64,000 nt of DNA, taken from Nemertoderma westbladi (Eukaryota > Xenacoelomorpha > Nemertodermatida > Nemertodermatidae). The notes beneath the pieces were generated by a model. It made no database searches. It was given only the letters and a program-made list of their open reading frames with translations, and had not been told where the DNA came from. A program made the translations under genes and the position numbers. Below are positions 33,979 through 45,908 of the stretch, in pieces (position 1 is the stretch's first letter; the number at the start of each line of letters is the position of its first letter). The stretch lies in the NCBI GenBank assembly GCA_032718475.1, contig JAUCBJ010001184.1, positions 1 through 64,000 of the forward strand, given 5' to 3'.

Positions 33979-35043
33979 CAGTTACATGCTGCAAGGCTTC
34001 ACAACTCAAACTGTAAACTGGTAATGTATTATCAGTTACTCAGTTACATGCTGCAAGGCTTCACAACTCAAACTGTAAACTGGTAATCTATTATCAGTTA
34101 CTCAGTTACATGCTGCAAGGCTTCACAACTCAAACTGTAAACTGGTAATCTATTATCAGTTACTCAGTTACATGCTGCAAGGCTTCACAACTCAAACTGT
34201 AAACTGGTAATTTATTATGAGTTACTCAGTTACATGCTGCAAGGCTTCACAACTCAAACTGTAAACTGGTAATCTATTATCAGTTACTCAGTTACATGCT
34301 GCAAGGCTTCACAACTCAAACTGTAAACTGGTAATCTATTATCAGTTACTCAGTTACATGCTGCAAGGCTTCACAACTCAAACTGTAAACTGGTAATTTA
34401 TTATCAGTTACTCAGTTACTTGCTGCAAGGCTTCACAACTCAAACTGTAAACTGGTAATTTACTATCAGTTACTCAGTTACATGCTGCAAGGCTTCACAA
34501 CTCAAACTGTAAACTGGTAATTTATTATGAGTTACTCAGTTACATGCTGCAAGGCTTCACAACTCAAACTGTAAACTGGTAATCTATTATCAGTTACTCA
34601 GTTACATGCTGCAAGGCTTCACAACTCAAACTGTAAACTGGTAATCTATTATCAGTTACTCAGTTACATGCTGCAAGGCTTCACAACTCAAACTGTAAAC
34701 TGGTAATTTATTATCAGTTACTCAGTTACTTGCTGCAAGGCTTCACAACTCAAACTGTAAACTGGTAATTTACTATCAGTTACTCAGTTACATGCTGCAA
34801 GGCTTCACAACTCAAACTGTAAACTGGTAATTTATTATGAGTTACTCAGTTACATGCTGCAAGGCTTCACAACTCAAACTGTAAACTGGTAATCTATTAT
34901 CAGTTACTCAGTTACATGCTGCAAGGCTTCACAACTCAAACTGTAAACTGGTAATCTATTATCAGTTACTCAGTTACATGCTGCAAGGCTTCACAACTCA
35001 AACTGTAAACTGGTAATCTATTATCAGTTACTCAGTTACATGC
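33979..35043. repeat. 62-bp satellite with higher-order structure
   Basis: Seventeen copies of a 62-bp unit (begins CAGTTACATGCTGCAAGGCT) plus 10 bp. Variants recur in order: the CTTGCTG form appears at about 34418 and 34728 and the TTATGAG form also repeats, both 310 bp apart, so blocks of five units were duplicated together. Confidence 0.97.
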
Positions 35044-35266
35044 GAGCTCCAATATCTTAATTATCCACGTAACGGACATAGAAAACTGTCTGTCATCGTT
35101 AATTTATTGAATTTGCAAAAATTTGTATCAGGTAAATATTAATCAGTAATAAATGGTGTTGAAATACATTTCGGAAGTAACTGAAGAACGAACGCGAATA
35201 TCTAAAACCGCAAACACTTTACTCTCAGTTTAAACGCGAAGCCGCGTGTATTTGTAACATAAACTA

Positions 35267-35821
35267 TCAGGTTGCCATGGTATCGAAGTCATCCTGGGCC
35301 TCGTTATAATTCAATAAGTGTTTCTTAATCTTGGATGTGTCGGTCCAGGTAACGAAGTCCTCCATGCTGCGAGTAACGAGGAATGCCGGATCCGTTACGA
35401 CATCGGGACCAACGCGAATGTGACCGTGCTCGACAAACTTAGTGGCCGCTTGGAGGTGCTCCGACATTCTCAGTCTCACCATGACAACCGGCAGTCTCCG
35501 TCTACAGAAACTCGAGGCAGTCACCTGGTCCGCCAACTGTAGACCCTTCATCGTGTTAATTAAACCCATTCGGTAGAGTTTCTCTAGGAGTGCCGATGAT
35601 GACTGCACACGGAAACCATCGACGGGATCCAGTTCCTTTATCTTGGACACCAACTCACGTATCTCTCGACTGAGTTTGTTGTATTTCGTATAATCTTCCC
35701 GCCTCTGGATTCGATAACGTCGCATTACTTGGACTTCGTGTAAATTATTATCGACCTCCCAGGAGATAAAGTCGACTTTCTTCAACAGTTTCTGTTCGTG
35801 GTATTTTAGTTTGCGGACCAT
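35267..35821 (-). CDS. IMP3: IMP3, U3 small nucleolar ribonucleoprotein
   Basis: A 184-residue single-exon ORF, the same length as the human protein as I recall it. IMP3 works in the nucleolus in the SSU processome, with MPP10 and IMP4, and helps U3 snoRNA pair with pre-rRNA at the early cleavage sites of 18S rRNA processing. Visible: the near-invariant start [18 protein letters not shown], then [15 protein letters not shown], the S4-like RNA-binding region at about 109-165 ([20 protein letters not shown], then [20 protein letters not shown]), and the conserved end region [16 protein letters not shown] and YNEAQDDFD. The start is the conserved Met, and no frame defect is seen. The gene sits alone between the 62-bp array (3' side) and AT-rich sequence. 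Confidence 0.97.
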   Translation of the reverse strand: MVRKLKYHEQKLLKKVDFISWEVDNNLHEVQVMRRYRIQRREDYTKYNKLSREIRELVSKIKELDPVDGFRVQSSSALLEKLYRMGLINTMKGLQLADQVTASSFCRRRLPVVMVRLRMSEHLQAATKFVEHGHIRVGPDVVTDPAFLVTRSMEDFVTWTDTSKIKKHLLNYNEAQDDFDTMAT

Positions 35822-36094
35822 AGTGCAGATGCCAATTGCGGAATTGCAATTTTAGTAACGGTATCAAAATATTGTCAGCTGTACTACAGTACAGCTGTAG
35901 TACCGGACCTGACCTGTATCACAGTAGCCTACATTCATGACATTACGTGTATCACATGTTTTGGCCTTGGACCGCCACTGGAAACTGAATCTGAAACTAC
36001 TATAGCTATGCTACTGATGTATACCACTGACAAAAAATTTGCTAAATAAATATTTTTACTGTCACGCGATAAGTCATTTTTATGTACTTAGTCC
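35822..36094. other. Short region upstream of IMP3
   Basis: Probably holds the IMP3 promoter (minus strand). 'gtactacagtacagctgtagtacc' near 35881 is a small palindrome-rich stretch. No gene. Confidence 0.4.
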
Positions 36095-36163
36095 TAAGCG
36101 CTTTAGAGTACTATAGACGTAAATTTAGCGCTATATAAAAATTTTATTATTATTATTATTATA
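36095..36163 (+). mobile_element. Retroposon 3' end with (ATT)n tail
   Basis: AAGCGCTTTAGAGTAC, then TAGCGCTATATAAAA and a (TTA)n run. This 'GCGCTATATAA plus ATT repeats' ending is common at the 3' ends of short retroposons in many animal genomes. The body is not recognisable. Confidence 0.55.
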
Positions 36164-37312
36164 AACATAAATTCGTTACCGGTATGGTATATGAAATGAA
36201 CTATGTGCGAAGTCAAAAAATTTCGCTGGACCGTTCTTGAAAAATCATACTAACAAATTCACAATCTTTATTTGGTTCTTTTGAAGGTCCCCTCCCTCTT
36301 TCCTACAAAAACTACCCACCTCCTGACCTCCACTATAAAAAAGTACGAGAGACATTTTTGTAATTTATAATAATTGTTTTGATTATTATATTAAAGTAGG
36401 CCCGGCCATTTACAGAAAATTATTTATTTGTTACTACTGTACAGTATTATATTGAGGTATTTTCAGAAAATCTCTCTAAAATTAGTTAATCAATAACATG
36501 GATAATTACATTACATACAATGATAGTATTAGGTGAATTTATTACGTAATGGTTGTATTTATTCGAGTAAATCAAAAAGCCCGTCAGAGTTACTAGAGCC
36601 CACTATAACATAGTATAATTAATAATAATATACAATTAAAAATATTTATTAATGTACAGTACAGTATTAAGCCTATGTCTGTCTACTATTGTATTATTAA
36701 TACTATTATTATTTCTAAAAGTCATCTGAGTTGAGAATAATAAACATTGTTCTACATTCAGGTAGCAAGTAAATTAATCATCAACTACTAACTACGTTAC
36801 CTTCTAGGTTGTCCAATGAGGTACTGAGACTTTGAAAAATTAATAACCAAGCAGGTTGAAGGATATCAAGTTATAGTGCCATGTGCCAGCCAATGGGAGT
36901 GGAGTTAGATGTGAGCCCAGCCTGGCACGTTAATGCCCTGCTTGCATTTGGTTGCATTGGTGGATGGATGGATGGCACAGGAGCCTGTTGTTCGTGTGTA
37001 TTGGGCAAATAGTGCTCTACTGGTACAGTGCTGGCAACAACGTGAACTGTGAACAACAACATTGAGCCATGAGTATAATAGAGGATATATTGGTACTGGC
37101 GTCATTGGATATTTATCTGCAGCGGGTGTGGTACGTGTAATTTATATTGTATATTTTCAAAGTTGCTATATTATATTTCATCTGTATATTGGTTTGTTAT
37201 ATTTATGTTATGTTAATTATATATATGTCAATGAAACAGCTCTAACAGAATAATTTTATCCACACATTTGCCTATTCTTTCTTGATTCTGCACATTATTT
37301 TTTTTTACTAAA
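36164..37312. other. Intergenic, no supported gene
   Basis: AT-rich except for a GC-richer island at about 36860-37090 (CCAGCCAATGGGAGTGG, then a GGAT run). Short ORFs on both strands there have no recognisable product. It may be an old element fragment or an untranslated exon. Confidence 0.5.
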
Positions 37313-37713
37313 GGCCGTCGTTTCCGCTCTGCTTTTTTTTGCGCGGGATTCTGGGTATTTTTTTTGGACTTTTTTCAAGCTTTTTGTGCTTTTTTCAAGC
37401 TTTTGTGCTTTTTTTAAGCTTTGTTTTGAGGTTTTTTCCAAGCTATTTTTACTCTTCGTACTTTTACAGTAATTAATCTCGCAAGCCAGAATTATGCCAC
37501 TTCACCACTAATTTATACGTAAGGCCCTGCAATCGTGATTTTTTTTATAAATTGGACCAGTATTTTTATTTTGGTTTTTAGTGCTTATTTATGAGCTTTT
37601 TTTCAAGCTATTTTTATTGAGATTTATTCTATATTTTAAGTTTTAATGACTTATGTTTTAATGATTCATTTTGAAGGAATGAAAAAAGCATGAAAAAAGC
37701 AGCGCGGAAACGG
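37313..37713. mobile_element. MITE-like element abutting the HTH/PHD gene
   Basis: The left end GGCCGTCGTTTCCGCTCTGC and the right end GCAGCGCGGAAACGG are inverted copies (3-base indel, one mismatch), each followed inward by a T-run and several 'caagctttt' motifs. The same family lies at 44556-44780. No ORF. The right end supplies the first ATG of the ORF that follows (37690). Confidence 0.8.
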
Positions 37714-37800
37714 GTGTTTATTTTTCCATCTATATTTTTAGGATTTTATATTTTATGGAATAATGAGAATATTAAATTCGATAATAATTATTTGATTATT

Positions 37801-39414
37801 ATGGTTAACTCTCAGCCGTCCTATAATTATAAAGCAAAAGATAAAATGGAGTCAGTTGTTACAGAACCTAAGGCAACTGGTAGTTCACCTAAAGTCGAAA
37901 GTTTAAATGGAAATACAGAAAGATTGATCGTTGAAGCACCTGTTGTGACAGCAGTGCCACATACTGGTGGTAACCCGCGTGCAATGTCTCCTAGCAACCT
38001 AAAAGAGTCCCCTAGCAACAACCCGGAAGTCCAATGTCTTAACAACGCTACTGAATCGCCTAGCGACCTTGCAACTGGTACCACCGAGATGGCAGACTGG
38101 AATGTTACTAAAGCATCCACTAAAAAGAAATGTATTTACGACATTAAATACAAATTGGCTTGCGTGGAATACGCGAGACGTATTCAGGGGTGCGATACGG
38201 CTGCGAGACACTTCAATGTACCGCCACGGTGTGTTAGAGACTGGCGGCAATACGAGCATCGACTCTGGATGAGTCACGATGCGTCATTGACTACTGGGGA
38301 ACGACTCACCATCCGGTATAAACAGAGTTACCATGGCAACGGAGTTAAGATGATGGAACAGATGTTGTCTGATTGGTTAATAACAGGAGCATCGGGAGAG
38401 CGCCCCCTACCGACTCGAAGTGATATTCTTTCTCGCGCGCGTTCCATATACACCCGCTTGGAGGTTTCTACAAGTGATAATAGCAGTTTTTATCCATGTG
38501 CTGATTGGCTGTACCAGTTTGTGTGTCGTTGGCGGCTGTGGGACTGTGTACTGGATATGGGGGAGCGAATTACGGGCGGAGAAACGTTGAACACTATAGA
38601 AGAGATTATATCGTACATGACGGAGAACGTGGAAAGCGGTGGATCTGCGACGCCGTTGGGTGAGTACGAAGTTAAACAAACGGACGAGGGAAACGAGTCT
38701 GCTTACGTGACAGAGACAGGACAGAAATTACCTGAAACAACACCAGAAATCCTATCTTACATTCCCGTAAGTCCGTCGGACGAAACAACTGGCTTAGTTA
38801 GCCACGAAGCGGCTGCTGCAGGGGTTTCTGTAGCAGAAAAATCGTTAGTTTCTGCTGGAGTAATCGGTGGCTCATCCAGCGGTAGCTTAGCAACAACCAT
38901 TGCAGTTAATCACGGGAGCTCTAGGAAACGAGTCGCACCCCAAACTAGTAAAGTCACGAACACATTTTCTCAGGCTTTAAAACGTATTCGAGGTGCTAAC
39001 AAACGCAGTGACCCAGGTGGCAGTAGCTTGGTCAATAACACGGAACATATTCGAGGTGCTACCAATAGCAGCGTCCCCGGTGGCGGCAGTGGCTCGGCTT
39101 GTAACTCTGAGTTTCAGTTCCACTTCCAGACCCAGGATGACTCCTTACTGTGCGGTGTTTGCGCTACCGATGTACCGCAGTCTGCTAGCGTCCACTGCGA
39201 GGTTTGCGACATGGTCGCCCATGCACGTTGCGTGTCACTGACCGCCTCAGTAGCGCCGCAGTTACATTGGTATTGCCTGAAGTGTCTACCCGATGTACAA
39301 CACCAACTCGCTAATCTAAAGATAATCAAATCTCTACAGCGATTAAATGCCGAGTCATTAGAGAGGATCAGTTACCTGGAGGGAGTTGTAATGGGACATA
39401 ATGAGTTTAATTAG
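37801..39414 (+). CDS. CENP-B/Brinker-type HTH and PHD-finger protein
   Basis: 537 residues from the Met at 37801. Residues ~111-155 form a Brinker/Psq-like helix-turn-helix (YDIKYKLACVEYARRIQG...CVRDWRQYE). Residues ~179-248 fit a CENP-B/Tc5-type HTH (MMEQMLSDWLI...RSDILSRARSIY...WLYQFVCRW). The C-terminus is a full C4HC3 PHD finger (C451, C454, C466, C469, H474, C477, C492, C495), then a short coil. No DDE transposase domain is present. It is probably a nuclear DNA-binding protein that reads histone tails, built from pogo-like transposon parts; similar fusions occur in aquatic invertebrates. The frame is open back to an ATG at 37690 inside a MITE end, adding 37 AT-rich residues with a hydrophobic run. 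I prefer 37801 because the extension is MITE sequence and unlike the rest. Confidence 0.8.
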   Translation: MVNSQPSYNYKAKDKMESVVTEPKATGSSPKVESLNGNTERLIVEAPVVTAVPHTGGNPRAMSPSNLKESPSNNPEVQCLNNATESPSDLATGTTEMADWNVTKASTKKKCIYDIKYKLACVEYARRIQGCDTAARHFNVPPRCVRDWRQYEHRLWMSHDASLTTGERLTIRYKQSYHGNGVKMMEQMLSDWLITGASGERPLPTRSDILSRARSIYTRLEVSTSDNSSFYPCADWLYQFVCRWRLWDCVLDMGERITGGETLNTIEEIISYMTENVESGGSATPLGEYEVKQTDEGNESAYVTETGQKLPETTPEILSYIPVSPSDETTGLVSHEAAAAGVSVAEKSLVSAGVIGGSSSGSLATTIAVNHGSSRKRVAPQTSKVTNTFSQALKRIRGANKRSDPGGSSLVNNTEHIRGATNSSVPGGGSGSACNSEFQFHFQTQDDSLLCGVCATDVPQSASVHCEVCDMVAHARCVSLTASVAPQLHWYCLKCLPDVQHQLANLKIIKSLQRLNAESLERISYLEGVVMGHNEFN

Positions 39415-39719
39415 CACGTAGTATTCATATTCAAAACTCAAGAAACTCATTCAATTAATTACGTAATATAGACTAAATTAATATTGATAATTTAACATTG
39501 AGGCGAGATATTAATTCGTCGTGAAAGAATTTGCGTATCCCCCACACCCTGTCTCATGAACACATATCTGTCTACTATAATAATACACTGGAATTATCAA
39601 TCCCCCGAATCTCCGGCTCCGGGCCGGAGCACATACTGTAACCCGGAGAAACCTCAGATCTCAGATTTAGTTCACAATTAAGCAAAAGTTTAAAATAAAA
39701 GTTTATAAATTCGACAAAA

Positions 39720-42700
39720 ATTGGGTGGAGCCTTCTAGGGACACTTTATCAACTGAATGCACATCGAACAGTGCGTCAGATCCACCAACGTGCACCTTGG
39801 GTGGAGCCTTCTAGGGACACTTTATCAACTGAATGCACATCGAACAGTGCGTAAGATCCACCAACACGCACCTTGGGTGGAGCCTTCTAGGGACACTTTA
39901 TCACCTGAATGCACATCGAACAGCGCGTAAGATCCACCAACGTGCACCTTGGGTGGAGCCTTCTAGGGACACTTTATCAACTGAATGCACATCGAACAGT
40001 GCGTAAGATCCACCAACGTGCACCTTGGGTGGAGCCTTCTAGGGACACTGAATGCACATCGAACAGTGCGTAAGATCCACCAACGTGCACCTTGGGTGGA
40101 GCCTTCTAGGGACACTTTATCACCTAAATGCACATCGAACAGCGCGTAAGATCCACCAACGTGCACCTTGGGTGGAGCCTTCTAGGGACACTTTATCAAC
40201 TGAATGCACATCGAACAGTGCGTAAGATCCACCAACGTGCACCTTGGGTGGAGCCTTCTAGGGACACTTTATCAACTGAATGCACATCGAACAGTGCGTA
40301 AGATCCACCAACGTGCACCTTGGGTGGAGCCTTCTAGGGACACTTTATCAACTGAATGCACATCGAACAGTGCGTAAGATCCACCAACGTGCACCTTGGG
40401 TGGAGCCTTCTAGGGACACTTTATCAACTGAATGCACATCGAACAGTGCGTAAGATCCACCAACGTGCACCTTGGGTGGAGCCTTCTAGGGACACTTTAT
40501 CAACTGAATGCACATCGAACAGTGCGTAAGATCCACCAACGTGCACCTTGGGTGGAGCCTTCTAGGGACACTTTATCAACTGAATGCACATCGAACAGTG
40601 CGTAAGATCCACCAACGTGCACCTTGGGTGGAGCCTTCCAGGGACACTTTATCAACTGAATGCACATCGAACAGTGCGTAAGATCCACCAACACGCACCT
40701 TGGGTGGAGCCTTCTAGGGACACTTTATCAACTGAATGCACATCGAACAGCGCGTAAGATCCACCAACGTGCACCTTGGGTGGAGCCTTCTAGGGACACT
40801 TTATCAACTGAATGCACATCGATCAGTGCGTAAGATCCACCAACACGCACCTTGGGTGGAGCCTTCTAGGGACACTTTATCAACTGAATGCACATCGAAC
40901 AGTGCGTAAGATCCACCAACACGCACCTTGGGTGGAGCCTTCTAGGGACACTTTATCAACTGAATGCACATCGAACAGTGCGTAAGATCCACCAACGTGC
41001 ACCTTGGGTGGAGCCTTCTAGGGACACTTTATCAACTGAATGCACATCGAACAGTGCGTAAGATCCACCAACACGCACCTTGGGTGGAGCCTTCTAGGGA
41101 CACTTTATCACCTGAATGCACATCGAACAGCGCGTAAGATCCACCAACGTGCACCTTGGGTGGAGCCTTCTAGGGACACTTTATCAACTGAATGCACATC
41201 GATCAGTGCGTAAGATCCACCAACACGCACCTTGGGTGGAGCCTTCTAGGGACACTTTATCAACTGAATGCACATCGAACAGTGCGTAAGATCCACCAAC
41301 ACGCACCTTGGGTGGAGCCTTCTAGGGACACTTTATCAACTGAATGCACATCGAACAGTGCGTAAGATCCACCAACGTGCACCTTGGGTGGAGCCTTCTA
41401 GGGACACTTTATCAACTGAATGCACATCGAACAGTGCGTAAGATCCACCAACACGCACCTTGGGTGGAGCCTTCTAGGGACACTTTATCACCTGAATGCA
41501 CATCGAACAGCGCGTAAGATCCACCAACGTGCACCTTGGGTGGAGCCTTCTAGGGACACTTTATCAACTGAATGCACATCGATCAGTGCGTAAGATCCAC
41601 CAACACGCACCTTGGGTGGAGCCTTCTAGGGACACTTTATCAACTGAATGCACATCGAACAGTGCGTAAGATCCACCAACGTGCACCTTGGGTGGAGCCT
41701 TCTAGGGACACTTTATCAACTGAATGCACATCGAACAGTGCGTAAGATCCACCAACGTGCACCTTGGGTGGAGCCTTCTAGGGACACTTTATCAACTGAA
41801 TGCACATCGAACAGTGCGTAAGATCCATCAACGTGCACCTTGGGTGGAGCCTTCTAGGGACACTTTATCAACTGAATGCACATCGAACAGCGCGTAAGAT
41901 CCACCAACGTGCACCTTGGGTGGAGCCTTCTAGGGACACTTTATCAACTGAATGCACATCGAACAGTGCGTAAGATCCATCAACGCGCACCTTGGGTGGA
42001 GCCTTCTAGGGACACTTTATCAACTGAATGCACATCGAACAGTGCGTAAGATCCACCAACGTGCACCTTGGGTGGAGCCTTCTAGGGACACTTTATCAAC
42101 TGAATGCACATCGAACAGTGCGTAAGATCCACCAACGTGCACCTTGGGTGGAGCCTTCTAGGGACACTTTATCAACTGAATGCACATCGAACAGTGCGTA
42201 AGATCCACCAACGTGCACCTTGGGTGGAGCCTTCTAGGGACACTTTATCAACTGAATGCACATCGAACAGTGCGTAAGATCCACCAACGTGCACCTTGGG
42301 TGGAGCCTTCTAGGGACACTTTATCAACTGAATGCACATCGAACAGTGCGTAAGATCCACCAACGTGCACCTTGGGTGGAGCCTTCTAGGGACACTTTAT
42401 CAACTGAATGCACATCGAACAGTGCGTAAGATCCACCAACGTGCACCTTGGGTGGAGCCTTCTAGGGACACTTTATCAACTGAATGCACATCGAACAGTG
42501 CGTAAGATCCACCAACGTGCACCTTGGGTGGAGCCTTCTAGGGACACTTTATCAACTGAATGCACATCGAACAGTGCGTAAGATCCACCAACGTGCACCT
42601 TGGGTGGAGCCTTCTAGGGACACTTTATCAACTGAATGCACATCGAACAGTGCGTAAGATCCACCAACGTGCACCTTGGGTGGAGCCTTCTAGGGACACT

Positions 42701-43739
42701 TTATCAACTGAATGCACATCGATCAGTGCGTAAGATCCACCAACACGCACCTTGGGTGGAGCCTTCTAGGGACACTTTATCAACTGAATGCACATCGAAC
42801 AGTGCGTAAGATCCACCAACGTGCACCTTGGGTGGAGCCTTCTAGGGACACTTTATCAACTGAATGCACATCGAACAGTGCGTAAGATCCACCAACGTGC
42901 ACCTTGGGTGGAGCCTTCTAGGGACACTTTATCAACTGAATGCACATCGAACAGTGCGTAAGATCCATCAACGTGCACCTTGGGTGGAGCCTTCTAGGGA
43001 CACTTTATCAACTGAATGCACATCGAACAGCGCGTAAGATCCACCAACGTGCACCTTGGGTGGAGCCTTCTAGGGACACTTTATCAACTGAATGCACATC
43101 GAACAGTGCGTAAGATCCATCAACGCGCACCTTGGGTGGAGCCTTCTAGGGACACTTTATCAACTGAATGCACATCGAACAGTGCGTAAGATCCACCAAC
43201 GTGCACCTTGGGTGGAGCCTTCTAGGGACACTTTATCAACTGAATGCACATCGAACAGTGCGTAAGATCCACCAACGTGCACCTTGGGTGGAGCCTTCTA
43301 GGGACACTTTATCAACTGAATGCACATCGAACAGTGCGTAAGATCCACCAACGTGCACCTTGGGTGGAGCCTTCTAGGGACACTTTATCAACTGAATGCA
43401 CATCGAACAGTGCGTAAGATCCACCAACGTGCACCTTGGGTGGAGCCTTCTAGGGACAGTTTATCAACTGAATGCACATCGAACAGTGCGTAAGATCCAC
43501 CAACGTGCACCTTGGGTGGAGCCTTCTAGGGACACTTTATCAACTGAATGCACATCGAACAGTGCGTAAGATCCACCAACGTGCACCTTGGGTGGAGCCT
43601 TCTAGGGACACTTTATCAACTGAATGCACATCGAACAGTGCGTAAGATCCACCAACGTGCACCTTGGGTGGAGCCTTCTAGGGACACTTTATCAACTGAA
43701 TGCACATCGAACAGTGCGTAAGATCCACCTACGTGCACC
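39720..43739. repeat. 76-bp satellite array
   Basis: About 53 copies of a 76-bp unit (contains GGGTGGAGCCTTCTAGGGAC). One copy near 40030-40100 has a short deletion. Variant sites (ACGCAC or GTGCAC; CGATCAG or CGAACAG; CATCAAC) recur in ordered blocks, so groups of units were copied together. Each unit has a hairpin (TCCACCAA facing TTGGGTGGA). On the minus strand the unit reads as protein-like (GGSYALFDVHSVDKVSLEGS), but 76 is not a multiple of three. Confidence 0.97.
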
Positions 43740-44555
43740 TAACAATAATAAACCTCACGTTTAAAATATTAATTTATAAATACAATTTACAACGTTTTTA
43801 ATAATAACAATTGGACTTCTTCACTTATATAGTTACAAATGTCGATACTTTTAGAGTAATTTGCCTTTTAAAATAAACAATTAAGATGTGAACCGAATGA
43901 ATTTTTATGTTTAAAGTTTAAAATAACAAACTTAAAACTCATTGTCTATAATTAAGTGTTGAATACAACGTGATTATAGTTTAACTACGTTATTTAATTA
44001 CTAATTAGACGTAATAGAATACAACGTGAATATAAAAAAAGTGACACAATAAACTAATCTACCTGTGCACTTACATAATGTCGATGGTATAAGTTCCAAA
44101 TATAATAAATACTGGGTCATTCAAATACTCAGTTCGGTTTTGGTATCTAAACTCACTCAGAAAAATGAATTTTATATGTGACTCAATGAAATATTAAAAT
44201 GTTTTCAAGATAATTTCGTAGAATCGATACATCTCGCTCGCATACTTTCCTTTTTATGTCAGCGATGGTAAACTTTTGAATGACCCCAAATGAGATATAA
44301 GAACATAGGGATATAAACTGCACCACCCGCAATAAATCCGAGCCAGAATAAAAACTCACAGCATTTAATATCCCAACGATATTAATTGATTTGGAATAAA
44401 GTGAAAAGTTTTATACAAAAGTGATAAAATACACCAAACCAAAAGACAACAAACAGAAAATAATGGAAAAATATGAATAAATTTTATTATATAATCGGGC
44501 CAGTCTCCATGACTACTGCCTTAAAATCATAACCAACATTACGGGACACCATGAA
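43740..44555. other. AT-rich intergenic, no gene seen
   Basis: No ORF or recognisable repeat apart from short local duplications ('gaatacaacgtga' twice near 43962 and 44016). Confidence 0.6.
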
Positions 44556-44780
44556 GGCCCTATTCCGCGCTGCTTTTTTTGAGCTTCATTTCAAGCTTTT
44601 TTTAGTTAAAACAATTTCTAGAAATTAATTGCTTCACGATGAATCTCAGAATTTTGGAATGTTAAAACCTAAAATATAGAATAAAGCTCCAGAAAAAGCT
44701 TATAATAAAGCTTGAAAAAAAAACTCAAAATAAGCTTGATTCAAGAATACCGCACATAAAAAAGCAGCTCGGAAACGGCC
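44556..44780. mobile_element. Second MITE of the 37313 family
   Basis: Left end GGCCCTATTCCGCGCTGC, right end GCAGCTCGGAAACGGCC, an imperfect inverted pair, both followed inward by T- or A-runs and 'caagctt' motifs. No ORF, and no clear target duplication. Confidence 0.78.
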
Positions 44781-45060
44781 CCCAACTCTGTAAAACCTGA
44801 TTCAAGTGAAATTTAAAAAAATCGACCAATGGTAATGTTCACTTGTACAATACTTATAGTGCTTCTTGATATTTTTAGGAATTGAGTTGAAATCTTGAAT
44901 TGTAATCTTTGGTAACTAATGTGCAACTTCTTTAAGCCGCTCAACCAATCAAAATCTATATCTACAGTTACTAAAATATTACAAAAGATGAAACAAATAA
45001 TTCTAGAACTTATATATTTTCAACAGATCTATTATAGTTAACGAAGGGGTTTGTAAACTT
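44781..45060. other. AT-rich spacer
   Basis: No feature recognised. Confidence 0.5.
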
Positions 45061-45908
45061 AAAACTCCGTAGGTAGTACGTCGTGTGAGTGGTCGTTATG
45101 GAAGTCAATGTTGAAAACTCCGTAGGTAGTACGTCGTGTGAGTGGTCGTTATGGAAGTCAATGTTGAAAACTCCGTAGGTAGTACGTCGTGTGAGTGGTC
45201 GTTATGGAAGTCAATGTTGAAAACTCCGTAGGTAGTACGTCGTGTGAGTGGTCGTTATGGAAGTCAATGTTGAAAACTCCGTTGGTAGTACGTCGTGTGA
45301 GTGGTCGTTATGGAAGTCAATGTTGAAAACTCCGTAGGTAGTACGTCGTGTGAGTGGTCGTTATGGAAGTCAATGTTGAAAACTCCGTAGGTAGTACGTC
45401 GTGTGAGTGGTCGTTATGGAAGTCAATGTTGAAAACTCCGTAGGTAGTACGTCGTGTGAGTGGTCGTTATGGAAGTCAATGTTGAAAACTCCGTAGGTAG
45501 TACGTCGTGTGAGTGGTCGTTATGGAAGTCAATGTTGAAAACTCCGTAGGTAGTACGTCGTGTGAGTGGTCGTTATGGAAGTCAATGTTGAAAACTCCGT
45601 TGGTAGTAAGTCGTGTGAGTGGTCGTTATGGAAGTCAATGTTGAAAACTCCGTAGGTAGTACGTCGTGTGAGTGGTCGTTATGGAAGTCAATGTTGAAAA
45701 CTCCGTAGGTAGTACGTCGTGTGAGTGGTCGTTATGGAAGTCAATGTTGAAAACTCCGTTGGTAGTAAGTCGTGTGAGTGGTCGTTATGGAAGTCAATGT
45801 TGAAAACTCCGTAGGTAGTACGTCGTGTGAGTGGTCGTTATGGAAGTCAATGTTGAAAACTCCGTAGGTAGTACGTCGTGTGAGTGGTCGTTATGGAAGT
45901 CAATGTTG
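45061..45908. repeat. 53-bp tandem array
   Basis: Sixteen copies of a 53-bp unit starting AAAACTCCGTAGGTAGTACG. A paired variant (CCGTTGGTAGTAAG) appears at about 45592 and 45751, three units apart. The plus strand carries GTGAGTGG in each unit, which resembles a splice donor but faces opposite to NF-YA. Confidence 0.97.

Noticed and set aside
45061-45908. Another exon-edge array (GTGAGTGG in each unit)
   Set aside because: The donor-like site is on the plus strand, no plus-strand exon abuts the array, and NF-YA runs the other way.
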